Shown piece after piece: positions 8,663 to 19,094 of a stretch of 43,744 nucleotides of DNA. A program made the position numbers and the translations under genes. The stretch covers positions 1 through 43,744 of the IMG/VR virus record IMGVR_UViG_3300005253_000041; one strand, 5' to 3'. Below the pieces are notes generated by a model. That model saw nothing but the letters and a program-made list of their open reading frames with translations. It had not been told where the DNA came from and did not search any database. How positions within the stretch are numbered: the stretch's first letter is position 1; the number at the start of each line of letters is the position of its first letter. The stretch is from a virus.

Positions 8663-9304
8663 TTACTGCATATCAGCGTTGCGGACACCTCGTACTGAAG
8701 TAGCGGCTATTACTGCGGTTGCTCTTTCTATAGCAGTCTGAGGAGCAGCTTCACCAGTTCCACCACCAGTAGCGTAATTACCTACACCGCCTTTTGCAGT
8801 TGCTAAGGCTTTAATAGCCTCCTCAAAAGAATCAAGAGCCTTCATATCCTTTTCTACGATAGTATCAAGAGCTACTCCATACTGGAGTAGCATATTAGCT
8901 CTCCTCAACTCCAGTGCTCTGCCAGCATCAGCTGTTAGAGACACTATACTGCTCTTAGCAGTCTCTAGCTCTGTCTTGATTCTCGCAGCTTCTTCGTCAG
9001 GAACTGCACCCGACTCACGGGCTTGCTCGTTCTCCTGTATCTTAGCGTTTAGAATAGCAATCTGTTTCTGGCTTTCAGAGTTCTCAAGTTTAGCAGTGTC
9101 TATAGCTGTTTCATGAGTTGTCTGTGCTGTCTTCAGTTGTCCTTCTAAACTGTTCTTAGCAGCGATAAGGTCAGACTCCAGAACAACCTTCTTGCCATCA
9201 AGGAAGGTAGCCCCGTCCTTAACTTCCACCCTGGGAAGAGTAGGAGTAGTCTTATCCCCTTCACCGCCAGAACCACCAGGTTTTACATCTGGTTCTGTTT
9301 CCAT
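8663..9304 (-). CDS. Scaffolding protein
   Basis: 213 residues. A Gly/Pro-rich N-terminus is followed by a long coiled coil (about 45-130, Lys/Glu/Ala-rich) and a Gly-rich linker with a basic end. This is the typical build of phage scaffolds, which guide coat assembly and leave before DNA packaging. GGGAGGT sits 8 bases before the ATG at 9304. A dedicated promoter lies just upstream, fitting the high dose needed for scaffold and coat. Confidence 0.85.
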   Translation of the reverse strand: METEPDVKPGGSGGEGDKTTPTLPRVEVKDGATFLDGKKVVLESDLIAAKNSLEGQLKTAQTTHETAIDTAKLENSESQKQIAILNAKIQENEQARESGAVPDEEAARIKTELETAKSSIVSLTADAGRALELRRANMLLQYGVALDTIVEKDMKALDSFEEAIKALATAKGGVGNYATGGGTGEAAPQTAIERATAVIAATSVRGVRNADMQ

Positions 9305-9325
9305 AACTTAGTACCTCCCATTATC

Positions 9326-9354
9326 AGTATAACACATTACTCTGGGTATGTCAA
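9326..9354 (-). promoter_or_regulatory. Promoter for scaffold and capsid genes
   Basis: On the minus strand: TTGACA, a 17-bp spacer ending in TGT, then TATACT. The start point would be near 9319, about 15 bases before the scaffold ATG. The string TATCCTTGACATACCCA around the -35 box is shared with the late promoter at 20135-20163. Confidence 0.8.
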
Positions 9355-9378
9355 GGATAATCTGAAATCATATACTTT

Positions 9379-12300
9379 TTATTTTATCATCGCCTTTACA
9401 AGGTATTTCTTCTCTAACTCCTTATGAATCTCAGCAGCTTGTGTAGTCATTATCTTATCAGTAGTTCCAAAGAATGTAAGCCATGCGTCAGTCTCAGGGT
9501 CTAGTATGCGGAAGCGCTGTCTAGCTTCTCTGACTCTTCTCTGGAAGCCTGATATGAGCTTTTCTCCATCAGGACCTGTTACCTCCCGTATCTGGTCTCG
9601 TTCTGCTCCTCTAGCTACCTCATATCTACGGATAGTTTGTATCTCCTCAGGCTGATACTCCCTGAGTACTATACTTCTAATATTCCTATAAGGTCTAGCA
9701 TATTCTCTACTAAACTGCCAGTAGAGCTTCTCCATTGGAGTCCAGTCAGATTGTATCCGCTGTAGTAGACGTTCTCGGTGAGGAACATCTAGAGACTCTA
9801 GTAGTATATCTATATAGGCGTAGTAGGTATCAAAGTCTCTCTCCATACGCTGAGACTCCCAGTTGAACTTAAACTCAGGACGGAGTTCATAGTAGTAGTA
9901 TAGTAGTTCTTGGTCTGGAGTTTGAGTAGGAGTAGTAATACCTCTTTCCTCTAGCATCTTGGCGCGTTCTTCAAAAGTCTTAGGAACATCCTTGTAAGCA
10001 GGAGACTCTCCAAGGATACGTATTGCTTCTGATAGACTCCCTTGCATATCAGAGCGGAAGCTAGTCCACTGGTCAGGACCTATTGTCCCTTCTACCCACT
10101 GACGATTCATCTCCTCCATGCTAGGACGGATTAGCTCTCCATCCTCATATAGTCCTGTTCTCCTAGATACATCGTAGACTCGTTCTATTTCTTCGTAGTA
10201 GTCTCTAATCTTAACATCTAGCTGCTGCCAGCTGGAAGGATAGAGAGGAGTAGTAACACCTTGCCAGCGGCGGTAACTCTCCCACTCATAGAGGAGTTTC
10301 TGCTGTAGGATATCTAGGCTATAGTAGTCGCTGAACCTTTTACCTGTCACTGGATACTGGCGGTCAATCTGGTCTTGGACTGATACAGGAACCCCAGTAG
10401 CTTCTTCAATAGCTAGTCTAAACTCTCTACGCATCTCAGTGAACTCTGGAGGGCGGATGCGGAAGAGTCCAGTCTGTTGCATTAGGATACCTTTAACACC
10501 ATCTACCTTATTAGTAGCATCTAGCCAGAGCTTCTCTTCCTCTGGAGTTAGTACTTCTTTATTTTGCTTCTTTCTCCATATCTCATCAGCATCATAGCCC
10601 TCAGCTCCGAGAGTAAGCATGGTCATGTAGTCTCTGAATCGGTCAGGATAGATGTGTTCTAGTACTGCTCCTATATGCTGAGGAGATAGAGCTCTTAGTG
10701 TTGATAGAGTAGTCTTCATCCAGTTAGGAGCTAGTTGCCCTAGTTCAGGTTTACCAGTAACAGCACCAAAGAGGACAATGGGAGCCATAACATGAACTCC
10801 CGGGAAGAAGCCTGCTCTACCTATATAGTCTATAAACTCCATACCAGGCATAGCATCATAGTACTCAGGAAAGTCTCGGAGGTAGAAGGAGCGTAGCCCA
10901 CCCATCCAGACAGAGCCTCTAAGGATATTTATCTGGAGGTCAGTACCTGGAATAGGTAGATAGCCTTGGTCGGTATTTTCTACATATTTAGCAAGTCCTG
11001 TCATAGTGCCAGGAGTTCTCATGTAGGTTCTAGGTATCCAGCGCCAACGGAAGAGCTCATAGTTCCAAAATGGGAAGATAGCTCGCATAGATTCGTCTAT
11101 GATGTTAGCATCGTCATAGGTAGGGTAGGATAGAGCATGTAAGTCACGAGCTTTAGTCATAGCAGATTCTTTAGTAGCAAACCATTCAGGAGTACCAGCT
11201 GCTTCCTTATACATTGGCAGTTTCTCTACATCATCTGCCACTGAGTTGATATACTGACGATACTTAACTACATCAGACTCGGGTATCTTATTAGCAGCAT
11301 GTAGTCTAGTTACCTCCTGCCTTATCTCCTCTAGTTGCATTACTGTCGGAGAATCAGGAGTTAGGATAGTAGACTCTACTCCTAAGTTATGCCAGAGCTG
11401 GTCATAGACATCTCCGATAGCCTCATCAGTAAAGCCTATGTCAGTAGCAGTTTTACCTAACTTAGTAGCATAAGCATCTGCCTGTTCTAGAGTATGTAGG
11501 ATGAAGTCCTCCTTAGGACGGACAGTTATGTGATGCTGAACTCTGGTAAGTCCTCTATATAAGTCATCACCAGTAGCACCGAATAGATAGGCTAGATGGT
11601 TAGGAGTTAGTTCAGTAACTACATCTGGCACAAACTCAGGAGTGAAGACTGGCTTATCTACTGACTGTAGGAAGCTACGGCTAGCTCGCAGTCTAAGACC
11701 TTTGAACTTCCTAGCATTAGTATCATACCCATCCCAGATGATAGCTTTCTGACTTCTCTGCTGTTGCCAGAACCTTTCATTTCTAGCTTTCTTAGGAGTA
11801 CGAGGTATGACTGCTTCTATCTCAGCTATCTTATTGCGAGTTGCTAGGATGTTCTCTAGTTCTAATCTGGAGACAGAGTCAATGTCAGTAAGACGAGCAA
11901 TCTGGACATCTGTCAATCCAGCAGTACTAGCATTATCTGTCAGCTGGCTCATTATCCTCGTCAAGTCTGCTTCAGCTGTCTCCATAAACTCTGCCAGTAG
12001 CTTAGCTGAGCCTACTTCAAAGTCATCCATCTCACCAGGAGATAGCTTAGCCTTCCTGAGCTCTGTCAGCTTCCTATAGTCATGTATCCTCTCTCCTGTA
12101 CCTTCTACCATACTAGTTATATTCTGCATATCACCTAAGAACTCATCTAGATTCCTAGGAGGGCTAGCTAGGAAGGCATCAGCTTCCTTAGTTAGAGCTT
12201 CAATCTGATTCTTTAGACTAATCAGCGAGAGGTCTCTCTCCTCTGCTACCCTAGCAGCCATAAAGCCATCTATATCCTTGAAGATACTACCGTCAAGTAT

Positions 12301-15069
12301 AGCATCCTGTGTAGTAGTCTTGGTAGTCATCCTCACATCAGTCATCTTGTCAGCAGTCTTCCAGAAATCCTTACTAATCTGTCTCCGTTCAAACTCAAGG
12401 ACATCTATATCAGCAAGCGCCCTAATACCTTCAGGTCCTACAGTACCTTCCTGAATTAGAACTCTTTCTATGTCTCTAGCATCACTAGGATGAATAGCAG
12501 CTATGTTGTCAATCTGAGCACTCTTACCCTTAACAGCATTAACTATACTTCCCATCCCTTTAGGGTCTACTTCAGCAAGAGCTTTCATATAGTTAACTTG
12601 GAAGTCATAGGCTACCTGCATACTATTAAAGTGAGACCACATATCATAGCCGTCTTGGAAACTGCCCATCATGTACTCTCTGCCAGCTATGTTAATCTTA
12701 GCTCCTACTTTCTTACCGCCAAGAAAAGGAATCTTCTCAGGTATGGTAACATTACGAGTTACAAAAGGCACTTTCCCGCCTTGGAATACAGCTACCTTGC
12801 CAGTTGCTGGGTCTATCATAGCTTGAGCTAAGTGGCGCTCACCTCTCTCAAACAGTACTAGTTCATAAGGTGCATTTGTTAGTCCTTTGAATAGACGGTT
12901 AGTTTCTGCTACTCCACTATAGGATTTAGGATATAGTAGTTCAGCTCCACCTAAGAAGCTCCTCTGCATATTCTCAAGGAAGTTGTAAGGACCGAAGTTA
13001 GCAAAAAGCAGATTCCACCTAGCCATAGGCATTACAACTCTGCGTTCTAGAGCTACAAGTTGAGAGGAGTATAGTATCCTATCTGCTACTCTACTATGCC
13101 AAGAAGCTGCCCTGCCAGCCTGATTCATAAACTTAGTTAAGGGACTTTGCAAGTTGCTATAGCGGATATTCTCTAGCCTGTTAAACATACCCATAAGGAC
13201 ATCAGTAGCTGAATCTCCTTTGAGAGCAGCCTTAGCAGTCCCAGCTGTCTTCTGCCTAAAGGCTATTAGCTTAGCAGAGAGCTTTTCTACCATATCCTCA
13301 GTAGCTTCCTGCCCGAGCTGACTTATCATATTACCTGCTGTTATTCTCTCACCTTGCCCAGAGAACATATTGAGTACTTCATTATTAAGACGAGCTAAGC
13401 TGTTAGTATCAAAGGTTACATCCTCAACTATACCTTTAACTAAATTCCTACTAGCTGCCTCATTTATATAGTCAAACTCTAGCATAGGAGCTCCTGCTCT
13501 TACTGCCGCATCCCAGCCTTCCATAGGACGTGCTAGAGCTTGGTCAATAGCATTTGTGCCAGCATCAATAGCATCCTTAGCTGTAAGTCCTTTCATATTA
13601 CGGACTTCAGGATATGTCCTTTGTAGTACTGAGCTGAACTTCATATAGCTATCTCTGGCGAAGTTCCTAGCCATAGTAGTATAAGTCTTAGGGATACCCC
13701 ACTCAACTAATCCTCTAACTCCAAGTGCTCTAGCCCCTTTCTCAGTTAGCCAGTAGAAACCTTTAACAGGAGCTAAGACTCCCTTCACAGCACCTTTGAA
13801 TATAGCATCTGCTCCTGATACATAGCCTTGCTCAGCAGCTGCCACCCAGGGACCTATACGAGTTCCTATTCTCCTTAGTCCTACCTTAGTAAGTCCCCAT
13901 CCTATACTCTTAGCGGCTGAGGTAGCAAAGCCTAGTCCTATATAACTTACTGGGTCAAAGAATACTTCAGCTCCTAGCTTATACCACCAAGGAGCATCCC
14001 ACTCATTGAAGGCAGTGGCATAAGACTCCCAGTTACTCAGCCCCATAGAGCGGAAGTAGTCATACTGCCCTTCTAGTCTAGCAGCAGCAGTATATTCAGG
14101 TGTATTGAATAGTTTATGAACCCCTATAATAGCTGCAGAGGCTAGAGGTCTAGGTAGCATATTAAAGTACTTATCCAGCCCGTATACAGTTGCCATCATA
14201 GGTTGGGTTAGTAGTAGCTTACCAAATTCAAATGGAGTTAGCTCAGGAGCTTCTGCCAGTACAATTCCTTCTCGGATAAGATTTAGTCTGGTAGTCTCCA
14301 AACGCCAGTTAGTAGCTCTAGCATTGAGCCAATCCTTAGCAGACTTCATCTCCTCATCTTCTAAGTCCATCTGACTGAGCATACTCCTGACCTGCTCTTC
14401 AGTCATCCCCTGAGGTAGTTCAGCTACACCGAAGGCAAAGGACTTGGCTATCTCATCTACAGTGAGATTAGCAACTGCTCTTAGCTCTAGCTTAGGAGCA
14501 GTCAGTATCTCATCTAATATCTTGGTCTGAGCTTCTATGGCGTCTCCATCAAAGCCCTCAGGTAGCACATTGGATAAGTGCTTTAGACGGTCAAAGGCAG
14601 CTGTTAGCCAAATCATGTCCTCATCTCTCACATTATCCAGAGGAACATACTTTAGCACATCCTCAGCAGTCTGAACTTTGTAGTCAGGAATTGATAGGTA
14701 GTTTGGTAGAGTAACCATTACTTCCTGTCGCCAGATGGTAGACTTTAGGTTTTGGATGGCTAAGTCATACTCCTGCTGAGCCTCCAGAATCGCTTGTTCA
14801 AGATTCTTTTCACTTATAATTCCCCCAACAGTAGGAGCCACAAAGCCCTCAGGAGGCCTAAAGCCAAATAGTTCGCTTAGTGGATGTTTAATACGAAGTT
14901 GCTCTACCTGTTTCTTCTTGCGCTCAGCCTCCGCAAGCCTCTTCTGAGCTCTGAACTGTCCTACTCCTAGCTGCTGAAGCTCCTTACCAAAGCCTGGAAA
15001 GAATTCAGGTATCTCTACTGGAGGAACTACCCTAGGCTTATCAGGTTCTTTTACTATTGGTTCTACCAT
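9379..15069 (-). CDS. Giant virion protein, probable internal/ejection protein
   Basis: 1,896 residues, about 13% of the genome. Residues 1-100 are charged and helical. Residues 280-480 contain hydrophobic stretches (FAFGVAELPQG, DPVSYIGLGFATSAAKSIG) able to meet membranes. The middle (about 950-1,150) is coiled coil. The last third has the patch RAIFPFWNYELFRWRWIP and many Tyr/Trp/Arg-rich helices. No polymerase, protease or lysozyme motif was found. Size, mixed amphipathic helices and position between portal and scaffold fit proteins packed inside podovirus heads and ejected with DNA. That role is inferred. Confidence 0.8.
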   Translation of the reverse strand: MVEPIVKEPDKPRVVPPVEIPEFFPGFGKELQQLGVGQFRAQKRLAEAERKKKQVEQLRIKHPLSELFGFRPPEGFVAPTVGGIISEKNLEQAILEAQQEYDLAIQNLKSTIWRQEVMVTLPNYLSIPDYKVQTAEDVLKYVPLDNVRDEDMIWLTAAFDRLKHLSNVLPEGFDGDAIEAQTKILDEILTAPKLELRAVANLTVDEIAKSFAFGVAELPQGMTEEQVRSMLSQMDLEDEEMKSAKDWLNARATNWRLETTRLNLIREGIVLAEAPELTPFEFGKLLLTQPMMATVYGLDKYFNMLPRPLASAAIIGVHKLFNTPEYTAAARLEGQYDYFRSMGLSNWESYATAFNEWDAPWWYKLGAEVFFDPVSYIGLGFATSAAKSIGWGLTKVGLRRIGTRIGPWVAAAEQGYVSGADAIFKGAVKGVLAPVKGFYWLTEKGARALGVRGLVEWGIPKTYTTMARNFARDSYMKFSSVLQRTYPEVRNMKGLTAKDAIDAGTNAIDQALARPMEGWDAAVRAGAPMLEFDYINEAASRNLVKGIVEDVTFDTNSLARLNNEVLNMFSGQGERITAGNMISQLGQEATEDMVEKLSAKLIAFRQKTAGTAKAALKGDSATDVLMGMFNRLENIRYSNLQSPLTKFMNQAGRAASWHSRVADRILYSSQLVALERRVVMPMARWNLLFANFGPYNFLENMQRSFLGGAELLYPKSYSGVAETNRLFKGLTNAPYELVLFERGERHLAQAMIDPATGKVAVFQGGKVPFVTRNVTIPEKIPFLGGKKVGAKINIAGREYMMGSFQDGYDMWSHFNSMQVAYDFQVNYMKALAEVDPKGMGSIVNAVKGKSAQIDNIAAIHPSDARDIERVLIQEGTVGPEGIRALADIDVLEFERRQISKDFWKTADKMTDVRMTTKTTTQDAILDGSIFKDIDGFMAARVAEERDLSLISLKNQIEALTKEADAFLASPPRNLDEFLGDMQNITSMVEGTGERIHDYRKLTELRKAKLSPGEMDDFEVGSAKLLAEFMETAEADLTRIMSQLTDNASTAGLTDVQIARLTDIDSVSRLELENILATRNKIAEIEAVIPRTPKKARNERFWQQQRSQKAIIWDGYDTNARKFKGLRLRASRSFLQSVDKPVFTPEFVPDVVTELTPNHLAYLFGATGDDLYRGLTRVQHHITVRPKEDFILHTLEQADAYATKLGKTATDIGFTDEAIGDVYDQLWHNLGVESTILTPDSPTVMQLEEIRQEVTRLHAANKIPESDVVKYRQYINSVADDVEKLPMYKEAAGTPEWFATKESAMTKARDLHALSYPTYDDANIIDESMRAIFPFWNYELFRWRWIPRTYMRTPGTMTGLAKYVENTDQGYLPIPGTDLQINILRGSVWMGGLRSFYLRDFPEYYDAMPGMEFIDYIGRAGFFPGVHVMAPIVLFGAVTGKPELGQLAPNWMKTTLSTLRALSPQHIGAVLEHIYPDRFRDYMTMLTLGAEGYDADEIWRKKQNKEVLTPEEEKLWLDATNKVDGVKGILMQQTGLFRIRPPEFTEMRREFRLAIEEATGVPVSVQDQIDRQYPVTGKRFSDYYSLDILQQKLLYEWESYRRWQGVTTPLYPSSWQQLDVKIRDYYEEIERVYDVSRRTGLYEDGELIRPSMEEMNRQWVEGTIGPDQWTSFRSDMQGSLSEAIRILGESPAYKDVPKTFEERAKMLEERGITTPTQTPDQELLYYYYELRPEFKFNWESQRMERDFDTYYAYIDILLESLDVPHRERLLQRIQSDWTPMEKLYWQFSREYARPYRNIRSIVLREYQPEEIQTIRRYEVARGAERDQIREVTGPDGEKLISGFQRRVREARQRFRILDPETDAWLTFFGTTDKIMTTQAAEIHKELEKKYLVKAMIK

Positions 15070-15084
15070 TATCTAACTCCTTAA

Positions 15085-15396
15085 TTAGAACCTATTCCAA
15101 GTTAATCTTACAAGCAGCACGTGAATACCATAAATAAACTTACTCTTATAAAAACTAAATTGAGGACTGTAATTATAAAGCTGTACTCCAAGCCTTCCAG
15201 TCCTGATAAGTAGTAGTCTAGTCTTGGATAGCGGATGCTTACTAACCACAACAGTCTTAAGTAACCTACGCATTCTGTGCTTCAGTTTATTATCATGAGC
15301 TAGAGAAAAGTTGAATAGTCCTATATGAGTACTACTTTCTATTAGCTTACATCCGTCTACATCTTCAAGAGTTATAGTATCTATTGACTGAGCCAT
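15085..15396 (-). CDS. Hypothetical basic protein
   Basis: 103 residues, Lys/Arg/Leu-rich (LKHRMRRLLKTVVVSKH), ending LTWNRF. Its start shares one base with the portal stop, suggesting coupling. Codon use is more AT-rich than the neighbours. No family is recognised. A head-completion role is possible from position only. Confidence 0.5.
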   Translation of the reverse strand: MAQSIDTITLEDVDGCKLIESSTHIGLFNFSLAHDNKLKHRMRRLLKTVVVSKHPLSKTRLLLIRTGRLGVQLYNYSPQFSFYKSKFIYGIHVLLVRLTWNRF

Positions 15397-17165
15397 TATC
15401 CTACTACCTCCCTAGTTCTACCTTCTCTAACTGGTAGTGGAGTACGCTCTGGGATAGCCCCAGTTGGTCTACCTCCAGGCTGTGCTGGCGGAGGCTGTTG
15501 CTGCTGAGGTATTAGCAGCTGAAGTGTAGCATCTGCTACAGTATCATAAAGGCTGGCAGTCTCCCTATCTCCTATCTTAGCTAGGTAAGCAGCCTGCTGG
15601 CGGTAGTATCTGACAAGAGCAATCATAGCGTTGCTTTCATGTAGTTCAGCCTTATCAGTCAGTACCCTAGCTCTCTCTAGCGCTTTGTCCTCTATGTCAG
15701 GGAAGAGCTTTTCAGATACATAAGTATAGCTGAGCCTAAAGTCAGGGTCAAGCATTCTGGCTGTAGTAGCTCTCTGCACTAGGTCGCCAGGTATTTCTAC
15801 AGCATAGTCAGCAGATACATAGGCATTGTCAGGTAGGGTAGTAGGATATGAGAAGCCATAAGGCTTAACCCCTCTTTCCTTAATATCTGCCAGTATATCA
15901 TTGTCCTCGTCCTCATACTTATTTATAAATGCCTGATGAAAGGGTCTCATTACTTGGTTAGCAGAGGCGGCTATCTGACTCATAACATAGGCTGTTATCT
16001 GTCCTTGAACATTACCATACATAGACCAGCTAACCCCACCTCTCTGCATCATAGCTTCAAGGTCAAGCTGAGTACTTCTCAGTTCTAGTGGTATAGGAGG
16101 AGTGCCTAGATACTCCACAGAATCTTCAGGACCTCCACGAAATATAGCTCCCCTACGGAAGACATCCTCAGGTTTTACTATAGCCTTACCAGTTCTACTC
16201 CGTTCAAATATCCTAGGCTGGGCAGTATCTCTTAGAAGCTGTAGGCTGAAAGTCCACCACTTATTCCAAGTACGATAGACATTCTCATTGGTAGCTATGA
16301 TACTTTGTCCTAGCTCAGCCTTCCAGCGGTCAAGAATATTATCCTGAGTTTGTAACTTTAGCGTCTTAGTAGACTCAGTTACAAGAGTTCCTTCTGATAA
16401 ACTGCCCATATCAGGAAGTCCGCCAACTGGAGCTACATAGATAGGCATTCTCTTGAATCGTGTCCGCTCAAACTTCACCAGTACTGTATCTACAACTACA
16501 GCATTCCAGATAGCCTTACTGAAAGGAAACTCGTCTGCTATCTCTACCCACCAGTAGTCGTATATCTTAACTGCTCCACCAACAGACACTCGCCACTGAC
16601 GGAAGTTATTTGTCAGCATCCATCCATTCTTCTTACACATATTGACTGCTTGGGAAGAGCCACAGTTATAGATATGAGCTACTTCGGATAGTCCTAGCAT
16701 AGCATCCCACATAGGATAGACATCTATAGGATTCCAAGGCTCATTATAGCATCTAGTACCATCATCAGTTACCATAGCAAAGTCGGCATACCAGCCAGTT
16801 GCTAGCATAAAGGATAGTGATGTTCTCTGTAAGGACTGACGAGGGTTATTCCGCCTAAATGTAGTTTGCACATCCTTCCACATAGTTTTGAAGAACCTAC
16901 TAACAGTTCCTACAGCGGCTACTACTTCTGGGTCTATAGAGTCGTAGTCCTTTATCCTATGAGGTATGTCAGCATCTAGGAGATGGAGGACTAAGTTAAA
17001 TAGAGCCCTAGGGTCATTACCTACAAAGGACTCCATCTTTTCAGTCTTGAGCTCATCTACCATCTCAATCATTCTATACCAACGACGCATAGCATCGTCT
17101 CTTGGAGCCCAGAAGGTCTTTAAGTCAGCGCATCTAGTAGTTATAGCAGAAGCATTTCTATCCAT
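15396..17165 (-). CDS. Portal (head-tail connector) protein
   Basis: 589 residues, starting at the ATG at 17165 behind AAGGAG. It is the large gene after terminase. Its make-up is that of portals: a helical N-terminal wing, a central segment (EPWNPIDVYPMWDAMLG), a long helical crown region (about 480-540) and a disordered C-terminus with a QQQQPPP run. It would form the ring through which DNA is packaged and leaves. Identification rests on gene order, length and these segments. Confidence 0.8.
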   Translation of the reverse strand: MDRNASAITTRCADLKTFWAPRDDAMRRWYRMIEMVDELKTEKMESFVGNDPRALFNLVLHLLDADIPHRIKDYDSIDPEVVAAVGTVSRFFKTMWKDVQTTFRRNNPRQSLQRTSLSFMLATGWYADFAMVTDDGTRCYNEPWNPIDVYPMWDAMLGLSEVAHIYNCGSSQAVNMCKKNGWMLTNNFRQWRVSVGGAVKIYDYWWVEIADEFPFSKAIWNAVVVDTVLVKFERTRFKRMPIYVAPVGGLPDMGSLSEGTLVTESTKTLKLQTQDNILDRWKAELGQSIIATNENVYRTWNKWWTFSLQLLRDTAQPRIFERSRTGKAIVKPEDVFRRGAIFRGGPEDSVEYLGTPPIPLELRSTQLDLEAMMQRGGVSWSMYGNVQGQITAYVMSQIAASANQVMRPFHQAFINKYEDEDNDILADIKERGVKPYGFSYPTTLPDNAYVSADYAVEIPGDLVQRATTARMLDPDFRLSYTYVSEKLFPDIEDKALERARVLTDKAELHESNAMIALVRYYRQQAAYLAKIGDRETASLYDTVADATLQLLIPQQQQPPPAQPGGRPTGAIPERTPLPVREGRTREVVG

Positions 17166-17402
17166 TTAAGTCTCCTTCAAAGCTCTCTGAACTGTTCGGA
17201 TATGGACTCCAAGTTGATTAGCAATGCTACTAGCAGAGTTACTAGTAGCCATCTGCCTTATCAGCTCCCGTCTCTTCTTAGCATTTCTGTTTACATTTCT
17301 CTCAGCAACATAGATACAATCAGGTAAAGGACATGTTAAGCAATCATTATGCTCGCTACAGCCAGTATCAGCAGCCATCCTATCTAACTCGTCTAAGGTC
17401 AT
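17166..17402 (-). CDS. Zinc-binding HTH protein
   Basis: 78 residues from the ATG at 17402, which overlaps the terminase stop as TAATG. A Cys cluster at residues 15-29 (CSEHNDCLTCPLPDC) probably binds zinc. Residues 57-78 form a helix-turn-helix (SASSIANQLGVHIRTVQRAL). It could regulate late transcription or bind DNA during packaging. An upstream start at 17483 is open but lies wholly inside the terminase gene, so the coupled start was chosen. Confidence 0.65.
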   Translation of the reverse strand: MTLDELDRMAADTGCSEHNDCLTCPLPDCIYVAERNVNRNAKKRRELIRQMATSNSASSIANQLGVHIRTVQRALKET

Positions 17403-19093
17403 TACTTTCCCCATGAGTCTCCCCATCCGCCTTCTGTAGCACTTCCTACATATCCTCGGGCAATAGGCATAGCATAACGACATACTATTGCTATTGCTCC
17501 AGCGTCGTGATGGTCATCAGCACCTACTACCAGTATGCCACTTTTTACATTAGCATTTCTTCTAATGTTCTTACACTGAGACCAGAAGCGTATATCCTGA
17601 CAGTCTATGTCCTCTAGATGTCTGCTAACCTCAGTTATCATATAAGGTTTAGTAGACACATTAGACTGCCAGCCAATAGCCTTTATCGTCTTCCCTGTCC
17701 TTACATCCTCACGCCAATAGAGGTCAGAGTATCCTCTTAGATGAGATACTATGTCTAGGTTATCCTCTGGACAGATAACACCAGTATTGTAGTAGTGTCC
17801 TACCTCCATCATCAGTAACGCCATCTCCCACTCATCATAGAATCCTGCTAGTGTAGCACAGTGTTGCATTACTGGAGGAGTCTCCACTCCTTCATCAGTC
17901 CTATAGCCTTCAACAAAGTTCCACACATGACCTACAGATTCTGAAATCTTACCTTTGCCTGGGTCAATGCTAATAACATATCCTTTGCCTTCTTCTACAT
18001 CACGCCAGATATCTAAGGTAGCAGTTGTAATAGTCTTAGTATTACTATCAACTGCAGTAATGTTCTTTTGTATAGGTGCTGGGATACAACTACGAATCTT
18101 ATCAGATATAATATCAGAACTGTATGCTTGGTCTCCTGCTGTCATAAAGCAAGTTTCATCATCCTCAGGAAACTCCTGTGAGAATATAAACTGAGTCTCT
18201 CCAGACCTGCGAAGAGATTCTACTTCAGCTACCTTATACCTTTTCCAGCGAAGTTTAGCCATAGCCACAAACTCATCATAGCCATAAGAATCTACTAATA
18301 GTCTCAGTAACTTAACTTCGTCAGATTGGATATTAGGTAGTGGGTCTATGTTGTCGCCTGGAAGGCAGAATATATCTTCAGCATACATAACATACTCAGG
18401 ATGTAAGAACCAAGGATAGAAGTGATGCTTGTATACTGAGCCACCTATTGCCTCTCCTTCCTTAGCTGCCCTATACATCTCACAGTGAGGATTGTCCTCG
18501 CCATTTGCTGTCGAGCCAATCCTTATTTTAGTTCTAGGAGATAGTGGCACTCTCTGTATTGCTGATGCCATTATGAGTTCGTGAGTACCTAGTTGCCAAA
18601 AGGCATACTCATCTAGTAGGAGGTTATGTATAACTTCACCTCTACCAATGGTATAGCTTCTACTACTGAAGATATACATAGTGGAGTAGAAGTTAGTAGC
18701 CTTATTCTCCCAACTGAGCTCAGTAGCAGACTTATGTTCTAGCTTAGCGATTGTAGGAATCATCCTTTGTAGACTCTGGTGGTAGCGCTTAGCCTTCAGT
18801 ATCTGCCTCTGAGCAGAGAACTCGTCATAGCTGACAATAACTGATACAGTGCCATCAATAGTAATATTGTCCAGGAAGAAGTCTGCTACTATGATAGAAG
18901 TAAATCCTATCTGGGCAGGCTTGACATAGATATCCCGTAAGCCTGAATTAGTAATAATATCATCTTGAATAGGATTAGGCGTCAGAGGAACCCTCTGCCT
19001 GTCCTTATCGTCTATCTCTAGGAGCGTGCTAAGGGTAAGTCTCCTATCAGAGAATAGAGTCCTCATTGCTTCATCTTGTATCTGAGTCGTCAT
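17402..19093 (-). CDS. terL: Terminase large subunit
   Basis: 563 residues. The packaging motor has an ATPase N-half and nuclease C-half. A Walker A-like KPAQIGFTS lies at 58-66, in the QIGF variant that lacks the usual GKS/T lysine. Walker B LLLDE is at 158-162. The nuclease half has VISIDP (Asp377) and the ADDHHDAGAIAIV motif with Asp526/527/530. It pumps DNA through the portal and cuts it. It follows the XhlA-like gene by one base. Confidence 0.92.
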   Translation of the reverse strand: MTTQIQDEAMRTLFSDRRLTLSTLLEIDDKDRQRVPLTPNPIQDDIITNSGLRDIYVKPAQIGFTSIIVADFFLDNITIDGTVSVIVSYDEFSAQRQILKAKRYHQSLQRMIPTIAKLEHKSATELSWENKATNFYSTMYIFSSRSYTIGRGEVIHNLLLDEYAFWQLGTHELIMASAIQRVPLSPRTKIRIGSTANGEDNPHCEMYRAAKEGEAIGGSVYKHHFYPWFLHPEYVMYAEDIFCLPGDNIDPLPNIQSDEVKLLRLLVDSYGYDEFVAMAKLRWKRYKVAEVESLRRSGETQFIFSQEFPEDDETCFMTAGDQAYSSDIISDKIRSCIPAPIQKNITAVDSNTKTITTATLDIWRDVEEGKGYVISIDPGKGKISESVGHVWNFVEGYRTDEGVETPPVMQHCATLAGFYDEWEMALLMMEVGHYYNTGVICPEDNLDIVSHLRGYSDLYWREDVRTGKTIKAIGWQSNVSTKPYMITEVSRHLEDIDCQDIRFWSQCKNIRRNANVKSGILVVGADDHHDAGAIAIVCRYAMPIARGYVGSATEGGWGDSWGK

Positions 19094-19094
19094 T

